Shown in pieces: positions 25,067 to 35,285 of a stretch of DNA of 64,000 nt. The stretch lies in assembly GCA_026225235.1 (NCBI GenBank), contig JAMFSK010000114.1:186001-250000 (forward strand). Reading direction: 5' to 3'. Position 1 is the stretch's first letter; the number at the start of each line of letters is the position of its first letter. The DNA is from Burkholderiales bacterium (GTDB lineage Bacteria; Pseudomonadota; Gammaproteobacteria; Burkholderiales; Burkholderiaceae). Made by a program: the position numbers and the translations under genes. The notes below the pieces were generated by a model. The model was not told the DNA's origin, ran no database searches, and was given only the letters and a program-made list of their open reading frames with translations.

Positions 25067-25825
25067 TCAGCCACGTCCGACAAACGGCATCTTGGTCGCC
25101 ATCACCGTCATGTTTTGCACATTCGCCTCGAGCGGCAAGCCCGCCATATAGAGCACGGCGTTAGCAACGTGCTCGAGGTCGATACGCGGCTCCACCGCCA
25201 GTTCGCCATTGGCCTGCAAGACGCCCTGCGTCATTCTTTCGGTCATATCGGTCGCGGCGTTGCCGATATCGATCTGTCCACAGGCAATATCGAACGCACG
25301 GCCATCGAGCGACAGCGCCTTGGTGAGCCCGGCGACCGCGTGTTTGGTTGCCGTATAGGGCGCGCTAAACAACCTCGGCGCATACGCCGAGATCGAACCG
25401 TTGTTAATGATCCGGCCACCGCGAGGCCGCTGCGTCTTCATCAGATGGAACGCGGCGCGACTGCACAGGAACACGCCCGTCAGATTGGTATCGACCACGG
25501 CTCGCCATTGCTCGACCGACAACTCGTCAATCGGTACCGCCGGGGCACCGATGCCTGCGTTGTTAAACAGCAGGTCAAGCCGGCCGAAGTGCTCGCGCGT
25601 GCGCTCGAAGAGTTGCTCGACGCTGTGCGCGTCGGTGACATCACTTTGCACAGCGAGCGCCTCGCGCCCAGCCGTCTGCGCGTCGCGCACGAAGCTTTCG
25701 AGCGGAGCCAGTGCGCGTGCGGCAACCACGACCCGGTACCCGGTATCGAGCAACGCCTGCGCCACCGCCCTGCCGATCCCGCGCGATGCGCCTGTCACCA
25801 GTGCCACTTTTGCCTGACTGCTCAT
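25067..25825 (-). CDS. Short-chain dehydrogenase/reductase
   Basis: 252-residue SDR. Cofactor motif TGASRGIG at residues ~11-18, NNAGIG, and the catalytic Ser-Tyr-Lys in [22 protein letters not shown]. Lack of an acidic residue at the end of beta 2 (VVVAARA) suggests NADP(H). GAGGAGG lies upstream of ATG 25825. First gene of a unit with the transglutaminase-like gene. Substrate unknown. Confidence 0.9.
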   Translation of the reverse strand: MSSQAKVALVTGASRGIGRAVAQALLDTGYRVVVAARALAPLESFVRDAQTAGREALAVQSDVTDAHSVEQLFERTREHFGRLDLLFNNAGIGAPAVPIDELSVEQWRAVVDTNLTGVFLCSRAAFHLMKTQRPRGGRIINNGSISAYAPRLFSAPYTATKHAVAGLTKALSLDGRAFDIACGQIDIGNAATDMTERMTQGVLQANGELAVEPRIDLEHVANAVLYMAGLPLEANVQNMTVMATKMPFVGRG

Positions 25826-26080
25826 GCGGACCCCCTCCTCTATAGGTTCGACAAGCTTACCAGTCCCCGCCCGCTCCCTTATCGAGCACGCTTATCCGGC
25901 CTTGTCCCTGCCTCAGCGAGAGTTTTCGTAATGATAATGAAAGAAAAACACACGACCCTAAGGCCTTCACTTCGGTGTTAGCAAAACTTACAGTTTCCCG
26001 GTTCACTTTCGATAGCTCGCTCGTTAAAGTATGGCTCCTCTTGGCATCGACCATCCTTTCAATACTTTCAAGGAGCCCCT

Positions 26081-26239
26081 ATGACGATCCGTCGCGCACT
26101 GACTTCGCTTGTCCTGATGACCGGCCTGAGCGCCCTCGCCCCGCTGAGTGCGTTTGCTGATGACCATCACCCTGCGCCGGTCCATCATCACCACCATCCG
26201 GTCTGCCACTACGAGCATCATCACAAGGTTTGCCACTGA
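26081..26239 (+). CDS. Tiny exported His-rich peptide, 52 residues
   Basis: ATG 26081 follows AAGGAG by 5 nt and the frame runs to TGA at 26237-26239. The product has a clear signal peptide (MTIRRALTSLVLMTG, cleavage after SAFA). The mature part is about 26 residues with 13 His and two Cys (VHHHHHPVCHYEHHHKVCH). A terminator follows, so it is an independent gene. Composition suggests binding of Zn, Ni or Cu in the periplasm; this is inference. No named family recognised. Confidence 0.75.
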   Translation: MTIRRALTSLVLMTGLSALAPLSAFADDHHPAPVHHHHHPVCHYEHHHKVCH

Positions 26240-26297
26240 TCTCGTCGCCCGCGAAGCAATCGCGACGAAGGCACGCGCAATACCAGGCAGTAGAAGG

Positions 26298-26334
26298 AAA
26301 AAAGCCGCAGACAAAAAAGTCCGCGGCTTTTTTT
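26298..26334 (+). terminator. Rho-independent terminator
   Basis: AAAAAAGCCGC pairs with GCGGCTTTTTT, followed by more T. It ends the tiny His-rich gene and, being A/T flanked, may also serve the phospholipase gene from the other side. Confidence 0.9.
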
Positions 26335-26394
26335 CGGGTCGACCAGCAGGCTGACCCTTCAGTCAACGCGTCAACGCGACGCGCTTAACACCAC

Positions 26395-28503
26395 TTACAT
26401 TCCCAACGCCGGATCGCTCGCGCTGACCTTGCCCGTTTCAACGTGGCCGGCAAAACGACGCTTGAAGGTCGCATCCGAATCCGACGTGACCGTCAGGTCA
26501 TACCAGCCATAGCTCGCACGCAGGTCCCAATCGACTTCGACATCGTCACCCGGATGAACCTTCTTCGTCCGCGGCACGCTGCTGCCATACGCGCTCGTGA
26601 TCGTGAAGGTGCATGCCGTGTTGCCGTTGTTCTTCAGGCGAAGCTGCACATTGCCGTTCGCGACATCGTAGCCGTTGGCGATTTCCGGATTGGCGCTGTC
26701 TTTCTTGCTGACCTTCGCCGCGCTGCCATGGAACTCACGCAGGAAGCCATTCGGGCCGAACACGGCGAACGAATAGGCCCCTGCTGAACCGGCCGCTACC
26801 AGCAGTTGGTCCGTCAGCTTCTTGCCGGCCTGCACCGTATATGACAGGGGTGCATCGACGCCGCCATTCGGATAGACCAGGAAGTTCGCGCCCGCATCGC
26901 CGGTGTTGCTGAACTCGAGCTGGAACTTGCCGTTCGACGCATCGATCTTGCCATGCACGAAGAACTCATAGGGCAGCGCACGCGCGAGGCGCACGCCCGC
27001 CTCTTGCTTCGGCAACGACTGGGTGGTCGGCGGTACCGGAATGTAGTTCGGGTGCCGCAGATTGTCCTTCGGCTCGAACGCGCTGGTGTCGGGCAGGCTC
27101 GGGATCGCGTCGTTCGGGTTTTCGAAGTTGAACGCCGACGTCATGTCGCCGCACACGACATTGCGCCACGCAGTGATGTTGCTTTCCTTCGCGATACCGA
27201 ACTGATTGCCGAAACGCTTGTCGATGAAACGGATCAGCGACGTGTGGTCGAACACTTCCGAGCACACATAGCCGCCCTTGGTCCACGGCGACACGATGAT
27301 CATCGGCACGCGCGGTCCGAGGCCGTACGGGCCAGGCGGAACCGTCGAGGTGCCGGCATAAAACTCATTGGTCGTCTCGACAGTCGACTGACCGGTAGCC
27401 GAGGTCGACGAGGCGAACGGCGGCGAGATGTGATCGAAGAAACCGTCGTTTTCGTCGAACGTGACGATAAAGGCGGTCTTGCTCCAGAGCTCGGCGTTCG
27501 AGGTCAGCACGTCGAGCACCTGGTCGACATACCATGCGCCGTAGTTGGCGGGCCAGTTCGGATGTTCGGAGAACGCTTCCGGTGCGACCACCCACGAGAC
27601 CTGCGGCAACGTGTTGTTGGCGACATCCGATTTGAGGATGTCGAACAAACCATCGCCCTTGAGAACGTTGGTGCCAGTCAGAGCCTTTTGATACAGCGGG
27701 CTGCCCGGCTGCGAGGTCTGATATTGCTTGAAGTACAGCAGCGAGTTGTCGCCGAAGTTGCCGATGTAGGCGTTAGAGGTGAAACCCCATTCGCCCGCAG
27801 CGGTCAGGCCGTTGCCGACGTCCTGATAGATCTTCCACGACACGCCGGCACGCTCGAGCAACTCAGGATAGGTCGACCATGCGTAGCCTGCCTCGGCATT
27901 GTCGATCACCGGGCCGCCGCCGCTGCCGTCGTTGCCGACCCAGCCGGTCCACATGTAATAACGGTTCGGGTCGGTCGGCGCCATGGTCGAGCAATGGTAA
28001 GCGTCGCAGATCGTGAACGCATCGGCCAGCGCGTAGTGGAACGGAATGTCCTCACGCGTCATGTAGGCCATCGTGGTCGTGCCCTTCGCCGGCACCCACT
28101 GGTTGTAGTGACCGTTGTTCCAAGCACCGTGCGTCGAGGTCCAGTCATGCGCGAGGTCGACGATGAACTGCAGGCCAAGGTTGGCCGCGCTCGGATGGAA
28201 CGGCAGCAACTCGCCGCCCGTTCCGTTGGGCTGGTTGAACACGGGCTGGCCGTTGGGCAACGGCGTGGTCCGCGTATCGCCAAAACCGCGCACGCCGCGC
28301 AGCGTGCCGAAGTAGTGGTCGAACGAACGGTTTTCCTGCATGAGGATCACGATATGCTCGATATCCTCAATGCTCTTCTTCTCGTTGTGCGCTGGGAGTG
28401 CGAGCGCTTTGCGGATGCCGTTGGGCAGGACGCCCAGCGCGCCGGCGGCGCCGGCAGTGCCAGCGACCGTGCGCAAAAAGTCACGCCGATTCTTCGAAGT
28501 CAT
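26395..28503 (-). CDS. Phosphocholine-type phospholipase C, Tat-exported
   Basis: 702 residues from ATG 28503, which starts the Tat signal NRRDFLRTVAG. The phosphoesterase domain begins with IVILMQENRSFDHYFGTLRGVRGF and continues with the HNGHYNQW-like and TFDENDGFFDHISPP metal-site segments. Two C-terminal DUF756 repeats follow (about residues 530-700). This matches non-haemolytic PlcN-type enzymes of Burkholderia and Pseudomonas, which hydrolyse phosphatidylcholine outside the cell for phosphate or as a virulence factor. A small lipoprotein gene lies 97 bp upstream on the same strand. Confidence 0.92.
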   Translation of the reverse strand: MTSKNRRDFLRTVAGTAGAAGALGVLPNGIRKALALPAHNEKKSIEDIEHIVILMQENRSFDHYFGTLRGVRGFGDTRTTPLPNGQPVFNQPNGTGGELLPFHPSAANLGLQFIVDLAHDWTSTHGAWNNGHYNQWVPAKGTTTMAYMTREDIPFHYALADAFTICDAYHCSTMAPTDPNRYYMWTGWVGNDGSGGGPVIDNAEAGYAWSTYPELLERAGVSWKIYQDVGNGLTAAGEWGFTSNAYIGNFGDNSLLYFKQYQTSQPGSPLYQKALTGTNVLKGDGLFDILKSDVANNTLPQVSWVVAPEAFSEHPNWPANYGAWYVDQVLDVLTSNAELWSKTAFIVTFDENDGFFDHISPPFASSTSATGQSTVETTNEFYAGTSTVPPGPYGLGPRVPMIIVSPWTKGGYVCSEVFDHTSLIRFIDKRFGNQFGIAKESNITAWRNVVCGDMTSAFNFENPNDAIPSLPDTSAFEPKDNLRHPNYIPVPPTTQSLPKQEAGVRLARALPYEFFVHGKIDASNGKFQLEFSNTGDAGANFLVYPNGGVDAPLSYTVQAGKKLTDQLLVAAGSAGAYSFAVFGPNGFLREFHGSAAKVSKKDSANPEIANGYDVANGNVQLRLKNNGNTACTFTITSAYGSSVPRTKKVHPGDDVEVDWDLRASYGWYDLTVTSDSDATFKRRFAGHVETGKVSASDPALGM

Positions 28504-28600
28504 GGTTGTTGACGCTTTCTGAAAGGGGGAAGAGACGCGGTCGCACGCTCGTGTGCTGGCGAACGTGGGGTCGATCGCACCAGGGTGTGATGTTTTGGAG

Positions 28601-28888
28601 CTATTGCGCGTAGTGCATGACCGGGGGGGCCAGGCCATCTGAAGCGGGACTCGCCGCATTGGCGAGCGTGGGCGAGTTGGGCTGCAAGGCAGACGAAGCA
28701 TCTGCCTGTGACCCGCCCGCATTCGAAGCGCTGCTGTCGTCATCATGGCCACCACAGGCGGCGAGACACGCACAGACGAAAACGCCCGATACACCGAGCC
28801 TTAACGCGCGCCCAATCGATATCGGGGCCATGGATACACGGCGCGCGTTGAGGCGAGTGTTAAGCTTGGATCGGGGGTGTCCGAACAT
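28601..28888 (-). CDS. Small lipoprotein upstream of phospholipase C
   Basis: 95 residues from ATG 28888, preceded by GGAG; ATG 28831 would give a shorter, more usual signal peptide. The lipobox is CLAACGG. The mature part is short, Ser/Ala/Asn-rich and without motifs. It precedes the phospholipase C gene by 97 bp on the same strand and could help that enzyme, but nothing in the sequence proves this. No family recognised. Confidence 0.6.
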   Translation of the reverse strand: MFGHPRSKLNTRLNARRVSMAPISIGRALRLGVSGVFVCACLAACGGHDDDSSASNAGGSQADASSALQPNSPTLANAASPASDGLAPPVMHYAQ

Positions 28889-29121
28889 GGTGTGTTCTCC
28901 GCAAGTCGTTGGTGTGACTGCCCGACGCAAAAAGCGGCGCTCACAGGCCGACGACAGCATACGGAGACAACCATGTCGAATTCGTGAATCAAACGCTCAA
29001 ATGGCGGCTGCGACTGAACCGTTGGCGGATGATGTCGAAGACATGACAGATCGGCATGCGAACCCATGCCTTCTGATGCAGGGAAAAGTGAGGCCTACGG
29101 CATGGAAGACGTCGAATCGCG

Positions 29122-30390
29122 TCAGGCCGTGCGGGCCCAGAAAACGCGATCGCGGCCGCCGTGTTTCGCCTGATAAAGCGCGCGGTCCGCGCGGTCGAGC
29201 AATTGTTCGATGCGATGATCGACCCCGGTACGCTCCGCCGCACCGATACTGACGGTGACGGCACGCGACGGACGTCCATCGGCCTCAAGCCTGATTGTGC
29301 GCACCGCATCGAGCACGCGATCGACCAGTTCGGCGACGCGGTCCGGGTCGGTATGCCGCACCAGGATCGCAAACTCTTCTCCGCCGAGACGGCCGAACAA
29401 ATCCGTCGGCCAGGTCTGTTCACTGACGGCGCGTGCAAAACGCATGAGCACCTGATCACCCGTCGCGTGGCCGTATTGATCGTTGATCGACTTGAAGTAG
29501 TCGATATCGAGGAGCAACAAGGTATGGACGATGCTCGCGTCACACGGTGCGTTGAGTTCGTCCTGCGCGCTTTCGATGAAGGCGCGGCGATTTAGGATAT
29601 CGGTCAGCGAATCGATGCTAGCGAGCTTGCGCAGTTCGCGTTCGAGTTCCTTGCGTTCGGTGACATCGCGATAGATTCCCTCGACACCGGCAAACCCGCC
29701 CTCTTCGTCGTATAACGCACTGCTGCTGATCGAGATATCGATCACGCGGCCATCCTTGCGCACCATCTGGCCCGGGAAGTCGGCGACTTCGCCGAACTTG
29801 AGAATCGCTTGCTTGAAGGCATCGCGATCGGCAAGGTTCGGGTAATACTCCTCGGCCGTGCGGCCGACTATCTCGTGCGGCTCGAAGCCGAGGACGCGCC
29901 TCACGCCCGGCCCTACGAGCTGAACCACGCCCTTGGCGTCGGTGCGGTAGTAGACGTCCTGCATATTTTCGAACAGACGCCGGAAATGCTCTTCGCTGCG
30001 GCGCAGCCGGTCACTCGTCGAATTGTCCTCGCCGATTTCCATGGCCGAGACCAACAGGCTGGGCTGACCTTCGTAGATCACGGAGATGCTCGTGACCAGC
30101 ACCACCCGGACACGGTCGCGGCAGGTCAGTACGCGAAACTCGATCGGCACGTTCGCGACCTTGCTCGCAGCCGAGCGACGCATGCGGCTGATGGCGTGGA
30201 ACTGGTCGAGCGGATGGACGAAGTCGACAATCGGACGGCCGATCAGCCCGCACGGCTTGTCGCCCTCCTCCTCGGTCTCGAGCAGAAGATGGGCGCCAGG
30301 ATTGGCGTAGACCATGCGGCCGTTCGTCACGACGAGCACGGCGGCCGGCAATGCGTCAAGCAGATAACCGTAGACGGTGTCTTGGCTCAT
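29122..30390 (-). CDS. PAS-PAS-GGDEF diguanylate cyclase
   Basis: 422 residues. Two PAS domains (about 1-115 and 135-255; the second ends EGIYRDVTERKELE) precede a GGDEF domain with the active-site GGEEF loop and the LLLDIDYFKSINDQYGHATGD motif. It makes cyclic di-GMP from GTP in response to a signal sensed by the PAS domains. No membrane segment, so it is cytoplasmic. No RxxD inhibitory site is seen in the usual place (WPTDLFGRLGGEEF). ATG 30390. Transcribed alone. Confidence 0.93.
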   Translation of the reverse strand: MSQDTVYGYLLDALPAAVLVVTNGRMVYANPGAHLLLETEEEGDKPCGLIGRPIVDFVHPLDQFHAISRMRRSAASKVANVPIEFRVLTCRDRVRVVLVTSISVIYEGQPSLLVSAMEIGEDNSTSDRLRRSEEHFRRLFENMQDVYYRTDAKGVVQLVGPGVRRVLGFEPHEIVGRTAEEYYPNLADRDAFKQAILKFGEVADFPGQMVRKDGRVIDISISSSALYDEEGGFAGVEGIYRDVTERKELERELRKLASIDSLTDILNRRAFIESAQDELNAPCDASIVHTLLLLDIDYFKSINDQYGHATGDQVLMRFARAVSEQTWPTDLFGRLGGEEFAILVRHTDPDRVAELVDRVLDAVRTIRLEADGRPSRAVTVSIGAAERTGVDHRIEQLLDRADRALYQAKHGGRDRVFWARTA

Positions 30391-30791
30391 ATTCTTATGG
30401 TTTAGCTATCGACGTAGCGGGTCCAGCGGCGGCTGGCGCTTCCTTCGATTGACGCGCGGATCTCCTGCGCACCGATGTATGACCTTACAAACCGTAATAT
30501 TCAACAATCCCTTCCAGCCGGTGTCTCGAGAACACCGCCCCCCGCTCCGGTACGCCGGGCGAGACGACAACGCGGATGCGTGCTGTCGACGCATAGTCCG
30601 CTCGTGAAATTGGATGATCGCGCGTCCACATCATATTCCATCCGGCTGCCTTGATGACTTGGGGCAAGCGGGGGGATGACAAGCCTATTTTGCGGTGAGT
30701 GGCATTGAGCAAGCTTGGTTACCAACGTGGGGCAAAGGAATCACAGGTTGCCGGAGTGAAGCGGTAACGCGCGGGATCAGGCGGAAGTGAA
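30391..30791. other. Intergenic region, no gene seen
   Basis: About 400 bp between the diguanylate cyclase gene and the end of the sirtuin gene. Short open frames occur but none has a ribosome site, signal peptide or family-like sequence. It should hold the cyclase promoter near 30400-30450. Confidence 0.5.
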
Positions 30792-31736
30792 TCAGGCGCC
30801 GTGCTCGAGCATCTCGATCAGCGCGGTCAAAGCAAGGCCGCACGGCTCCATGACCTTGAGTGCAAGAAGATGATCGGCGCGTGTGCGCCCGAGGTTGACT
30901 GCGGCGATCGGTGTGCCCGCACGGGCGGCCTGCTCGCAGAAGCGAAAGCCCGAATAGACCATCAGTGACGAACCGACTACGAGCATGCCGTCCGCACGCG
31001 CGAGTGCCGAAGTTGCCGCTTCGACGCGCACGCGCGGCACCCCCTCGCCAAAAAACACGACATCGGGCTTGAGCACACCGCCGCAGCGCTCGCAGGCCGG
31101 TACGTGGAAGCGGTCGAAGCGCGTGGATTCGAGTAGTGCGTCGCCATCAGGCAGCGGCGTGGCCGTGGCACTAAGCCAGTCAGGATTGTCTTCTTCGAGC
31201 CGCTGCTGAATGGACGCGCGCGTGTGGCGGTGTCCGCAATTGAGGCAGATCACATAGCCGATGTTGCCATGCAGTTCGATCACGTCGACACTCCCTGCCG
31301 CGGTGTGCAAACCATCGACATTCTGCGTGACGAACTGCTCAATACGCCCGAGCTCACCGAGCGCGGCAAGCGCATAGTGCGCGGCGTTGGGCCGTGCCTT
31401 CGAGACCGTGGGCCAGCCGATCATATTGCGCGCCCAGTAACGCTGACGGCCCGTCTCCGATTTGAGGAAGTCCTGCAGCATCACCGGATCTCGGCCCTTG
31501 CGCTGACCGTCGGCATCGCGATAGTCCGGAATGCCTGACGCCGTACTCACGCCGGCGCCGCCGAGCACGAACACGCGCGGATGCGCGCGCATGAACTCGG
31601 CAAGCGCAGCGACGGCATCGGAGGGAGCAGCCGCAGCGCCAGGCGCCGCGGTATCGAGCGGAAAATCTGCAGGCACGGAAGGGGCTGAAGTCAGGGCGCG
31701 CAAGCACGGTGAATGGACTGACCCCAAACATACCAT
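30792..31736 (-). CDS. Sir2 family NAD-dependent deacylase
   Basis: 314 residues. Sirtuin motifs are complete: GGAGVSTASGIPDYR, TQNVDGLH with the catalytic His in ELHGN, the zinc Cys pairs CLNCG and CERCG, and VVGSSLMVYSG. It removes acyl groups from protein lysine using NAD. The N-terminal ~30 residues are Ala/Pro-rich and outside the domain. ATG 31736. The LysR gene ends 25 bp upstream on the same strand. Confidence 0.92.
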   Translation of the reverse strand: MVCLGSVHSPCLRALTSAPSVPADFPLDTAAPGAAAAPSDAVAALAEFMRAHPRVFVLGGAGVSTASGIPDYRDADGQRKGRDPVMLQDFLKSETGRQRYWARNMIGWPTVSKARPNAAHYALAALGELGRIEQFVTQNVDGLHTAAGSVDVIELHGNIGYVICLNCGHRHTRASIQQRLEEDNPDWLSATATPLPDGDALLESTRFDRFHVPACERCGGVLKPDVVFFGEGVPRVRVEAATSALARADGMLVVGSSLMVYSGFRFCEQAARAGTPIAAVNLGRTRADHLLALKVMEPCGLALTALIEMLEHGA

Positions 31737-31760
31737 GCCGCGCGCATTCAGGTGCCGCGG

Positions 31761-32774
31761 CTACGCTTCCATCTCGAGATCGGCGTCGTTCTCGGCGGCG
31801 CGTGCCAGTGATGCGGATGCCGACGCGGTCAGCGAGGCCAGCGTCTCGCCGAACGCGGCGTGTGCGTCATCGGCGCACGCGGCGCGGTCGAACAGCTCGA
31901 CCAGCCAGTCGACGAAGGCACGCACGCGCGGCGATGCCTGGCGGCTCTTGACATAGGTGACCGACACCGGCGTCGCGAGCGGCGCCCAGGCGGACAGTAC
32001 TTCGCGCAACTGCCCCGAACGCAGATAGGGCAGCGCCGAGATCCGCGTGGGCTGGATCAGGCCCAGTCCCTGCAAGCCACAGCTCAAGTAGGCATGGTCT
32101 TCGGTGACCTGGACATAGCCGTCGACCTTGATCTCGACCTTCTCCCCTCCGACGGCGAAGTCGAAGTTCGCATTGCGCCCGGTCTGCGACGACACGCAGT
32201 TCACCGCGACATGTGCAGGGAGATCGTCGAGCGTCTTCGGTGTGCCGCATCGTGCGAAATACGCAGGGCTCGCGCACGTTACGTGTCGAAGCATGCCGAG
32301 CCGGCGCGCAGCCAGCCCGGAGTCAGGCAGCTTGCCGAGCTGAATGCAGCAGTCGACGCCCTCGCCGACCAGGTCGACCGGTCGATTGCTGAAGCCGAGC
32401 GCCACTTCGATCTGCGGGTGGCGCGCGTGAAACTCACCGAGCGCCGGCAACACGAGCGCCGTGGCGACCGCGCTTGGCATCTCGACGCGCAAACGCCCCT
32501 GCAAATTGCCAGTGCCGCCGCGCAAGGTCGCCTCCATCTCGTCGAGATCGGCGAGCAGGTGCTGGCTGCGTTCGTAATAAGCGGCGCCCTCGGGTGTGAG
32601 GCTCAGGCGGCGCGTCGTGCGAAGCAGCAGTTGCACACCGAGCAGCGCCTCGAGATCCTGCATGAGCGTGGTGACACGCGCACGCGGCATGCCGAGCGAT
32701 TCTGCCGCACGCGCGAAACTGTTGCTGTCGACGATGCGGATAAACGTCCTCATCGCGTGGATACGATCGATCAT
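31761..32774 (-). CDS. LysR family transcriptional regulator
   Basis: 337 residues with an N-terminal winged helix (SNSFARAAESLGMPRARVTT, RTTRRLSLTPEG) and a periplasmic-binding-like effector domain. The last ~30 residues are Ala/Ser-rich and unusual. It belongs to the CrgA/YafC-like group judged by MIDRIHAMRTFIRIVDS. The gene is upstream of the sirtuin on the same strand and divergent from the DUF445 gene across a 272-bp region. Target genes unknown. Confidence 0.92.
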   Translation of the reverse strand: MIDRIHAMRTFIRIVDSNSFARAAESLGMPRARVTTLMQDLEALLGVQLLLRTTRRLSLTPEGAAYYERSQHLLADLDEMEATLRGGTGNLQGRLRVEMPSAVATALVLPALGEFHARHPQIEVALGFSNRPVDLVGEGVDCCIQLGKLPDSGLAARRLGMLRHVTCASPAYFARCGTPKTLDDLPAHVAVNCVSSQTGRNANFDFAVGGEKVEIKVDGYVQVTEDHAYLSCGLQGLGLIQPTRISALPYLRSGQLREVLSAWAPLATPVSVTYVKSRQASPRVRAFVDWLVELFDRAACADDAHAAFGETLASLTASASASLARAAENDADLEMEA

Positions 32775-33046
32775 AGTCGAATGCCTCGTGTCGATATGGA
32801 CGCTATCGTAAGGTTCGGCCCGGCCTGAGTGAATACCCGAAGCTCCAGGATGCTTGCCCGATTCTGCACACGCGCGGAGGATCGTCCAATGCGGCCCGGC
32901 ACACGACGTCGCCGCATGCCGAACCGGGCGCCCTCACGCGCCGCGACTCACCGCGCGCACGCGCTCTCACACACAAAGTGCCGCAGATACGGAAATCGAG
33001 GACAATACGCACCTTCGCGCAACCTCGAAAGTAGCGACCGCACATT

Positions 33047-34327
33047 ATGGAAGCGCCGCAAAAGCGTCATGCACTGATTCGAATGAAAGTCTTCGCGACG
33101 GCCTTGCTGGTCGTCGCCGCCGCTTTGTTTATCCTCGCCAAGAGCCATCACGACGCCGGGAACTGGGCCTGGCTTGCCGCATTTTCCGAAGCGGCGATGA
33201 TCGGCGCGCTGGCCGACTGGTTTGCTGTCGTCGCCCTGTTTCGCCATCCGCTCGGCCTGCCGATCCCGCATACGGCCATCCTGCCGGCCAACAAGGCGCG
33301 TGTTGCCGACAACCTCGCGGAGTTCGTACGCGACAAGTTTCTGGGCACCGATGCGCTGGTCGACAAAATCGCCAGCTTCGACCCGGCAGGCCGCCTCGCC
33401 GGCTGGCTGACCGAGCCGAAAAACACCGAGATGCTCGGCGAGAAGGCGCTCGCTGCCACCACGCAGGTACTCGGACTGATCGACGACGAGCACGTCAAAA
33501 CGATGCTCTACAGCGCCCTGCGCCGCCGCGCACAGGATTTCGATCTCGCAGGCGGCGTCGGCGCCTTGCTCTCGACGCTCACCGCCGACAACCGTCATCA
33601 GCGCCTGCTCGACGAAGGCCTCAAGGAACTCGCCGAGTGGCTCGAACGGGCGGAAGTCCAGCAGATGCTTGCCGACAAGATCGTTCAGGTGGCGGGAGAA
33701 GAGTATCCGACGCTGATCGGCGCGCTCGGCTTCATGGGCATGAAGGCCGAAGATCTTGGCCTTAAGTTCGCGGGCGGCCTGGTCCGCGGGGCCAACAAAT
33801 GGCTTCACGAGATCAGCGAGAATCCCGAGCATGAGCGTCGCCAGGCTTTCGACCGTACCGTCACGCGTTTTATCGATCGTCTCAAGTCCGATCCCTCGTT
33901 CAAGCAACGCATCGACGAGCACAAGCTGCAGTGGCTCGAACGACCCGAACTGCGTGCTTACGTGAACGGGCTGTGGGAAGAGTTCACCGGCTGGCTGCGT
34001 GACGATATCGCGCGACCCGACTCGGCCCTGCGGGCCAAGGTCGTGGCCGCCGCGAGTACGCTCGCGCACACCCTTGCGAACGACCCCGCCCTGCGCGAGT
34101 CAATCAACGCGCATATGCACGACGCCATGCGCGCGGTCGCGCCCGACCTGCGCGACGGCATCGCCCGGCATATTGCGAGCACCGTGCGGCAATGGGACGA
34201 TCGCACCCTGGTGCGCGACGTCGAGTTCAGCATCGGGCGTGATTTGCAGTTCATCCGCGTCAACGGCACGATCGTCGGTGGCGCGGTCGGCGTGCTGATC
34301 CACGCTGTCAGTGTATTCGTGGCCTAG
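33047..34327 (+). CDS. DUF445 family membrane protein
   Basis: 426 residues. One hydrophobic segment near the N-terminus ([15 protein letters not shown]), a second beginning [32 protein letters not shown], the family hallmark, a long helical soluble part, and a hydrophobic C-terminal tail ([21 protein letters not shown]). ATG 33047 is used; ATG 33083 is possible. DUF445 proteins (YjiN in E. coli) are anchored in the inner membrane and of unknown role. The gmhA gene follows closely downstream. Confidence 0.88.
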   Translation: MEAPQKRHALIRMKVFATALLVVAAALFILAKSHHDAGNWAWLAAFSEAAMIGALADWFAVVALFRHPLGLPIPHTAILPANKARVADNLAEFVRDKFLGTDALVDKIASFDPAGRLAGWLTEPKNTEMLGEKALAATTQVLGLIDDEHVKTMLYSALRRRAQDFDLAGGVGALLSTLTADNRHQRLLDEGLKELAEWLERAEVQQMLADKIVQVAGEEYPTLIGALGFMGMKAEDLGLKFAGGLVRGANKWLHEISENPEHERRQAFDRTVTRFIDRLKSDPSFKQRIDEHKLQWLERPELRAYVNGLWEEFTGWLRDDIARPDSALRAKVVAAASTLAHTLANDPALRESINAHMHDAMRAVAPDLRDGIARHIASTVRQWDDRTLVRDVEFSIGRDLQFIRVNGTIVGGAVGVLIHAVSVFVA

Positions 34328-34400
34328 TGCGATACCATTGCCTATCGATTCCGCTTACCCGATGCGGGATTTTTCATTCTTATTGCAGGAGCCCACGAGC

Positions 34401-35018
34401 ATGTCCGAGTCAACCGTCGATGCAGGCCGGCAAGCGAGCCTGACTCGCGAGATCAAGGCCGAGTTCGAGGCGGCCGCGGCCGTCCTCGACGCTTTCATGA
34501 ACGACGAGGCGCAGCTCGCGAAAATCGCGAACGCAGCGCAGTTGCTCGCCGACGCGTTCAATCAGGGCCATAAGGCGATTTCGTGCGGCAACGGCGGCTC
34601 GCATTGCGACGCGATGCACTTCGCCGAGGAACTGACCGGGCGATTCCGCGACGACCGCAAGGGTTTTGCAGCGATCGCCATCTCCGACGTCAGTCATATC
34701 TCGTGCGTCGGCAATGACTTCGGCTTCGACTTCATCTTCTCTCGCTACGTCGAGGCTGTCGGCCGTCCAGGCGACGTGCTGCTTGCGATCTCGACCTCGG
34801 GCAATTCGAAGAACGTGATCCATGCGATGACGGCCGCGAAAAAGCTCGGCATGAAGACAATCGCGTTGACCGGCAAAGACGGTGGGGCCATCGCGCGCGA
34901 AGGACTGGCCGACATCGAGATCCGCGTGCCTCATGTCGGGTATGCCGACCGTGTGCAGGAGATCCATATCAAGGTCATCCACACGCTGATCCTGCTGATC
35001 GAGAAACTCGCCCAGTAG
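34401..35018 (+). CDS. gmhA: Phosphoheptose isomerase GmhA
   Basis: 205-residue SIS-domain enzyme converting sedoheptulose 7-phosphate to D-glycero-D-manno-heptose 7-phosphate, the first step to the heptose of lipopolysaccharide core. ATG 34401 has AGGAG 9 nt upstream. [21 protein letters not shown] and [11 protein letters not shown] are family motifs. The zinc ligands His73, Glu77, Gln186 and His194 match those of Burkholderia GmhA in order and spacing. Followed by small DUF3820 and DUF2807 genes on the same strand. Confidence 0.93.
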   Translation: MSESTVDAGRQASLTREIKAEFEAAAAVLDAFMNDEAQLAKIANAAQLLADAFNQGHKAISCGNGGSHCDAMHFAEELTGRFRDDRKGFAAIAISDVSHISCVGNDFGFDFIFSRYVEAVGRPGDVLLAISTSGNSKNVIHAMTAAKKLGMKTIALTGKDGGAIAREGLADIEIRVPHVGYADRVQEIHIKVIHTLILLIEKLAQ

Positions 35019-35036
35019 CGGCTATTCTCATCGGCC

Positions 35037-35264
35037 ATGACCCCGCAAGACCTCGAACTGCTCGTGACGCGCGAAATGCCCTTCGGCAAGTACAAGGGCC
35101 GGCTGCTTGCCGACCTCCCCGGCCACTACCTCAACTGGTTTGCCCGCGAAGGTTTTCCGAAGGGCGAGATCGGGCGCTTGCTTCAGCTGATGCAGGAGAT
35201 CGATCACAACGGCCTCAAGCCGCTGCTCGATCCGATCCGGCAGCAGCGACCCCGGCTTCCCTGA
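35037..35264 (+). CDS. DUF3820 family protein
   Basis: 75 residues matching DUF3820: MPFGKYKGRLLADLPGHYLNWFAREGFPKGEIGRLLQLM. The family is widespread and without known function; the FGKYKGR motif is also used next to exonuclease-like proteins. The gene lies 18 bp after gmhA and 21 bp before the DUF2807 gene, so all three are probably co-transcribed. Confidence 0.88.
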   Translation: MTPQDLELLVTREMPFGKYKGRLLADLPGHYLNWFAREGFPKGEIGRLLQLMQEIDHNGLKPLLDPIRQQRPRLP

Positions 35265-35285
35265 ACACCCCAAAAAAGATTACCC

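Noticed and set aside
25932..25948. Fur-box-like AATGATAATGA upstream of the tiny His-rich gene
   Set aside because: Only part of the 19-bp Fur consensus is matched and the symmetry is missing.
26953..28512. A 519-codon open frame on the plus strand
   Set aside because: It is fully antisense to the phospholipase C gene, is Arg/His-rich without domains, and results from GC-rich codon usage.
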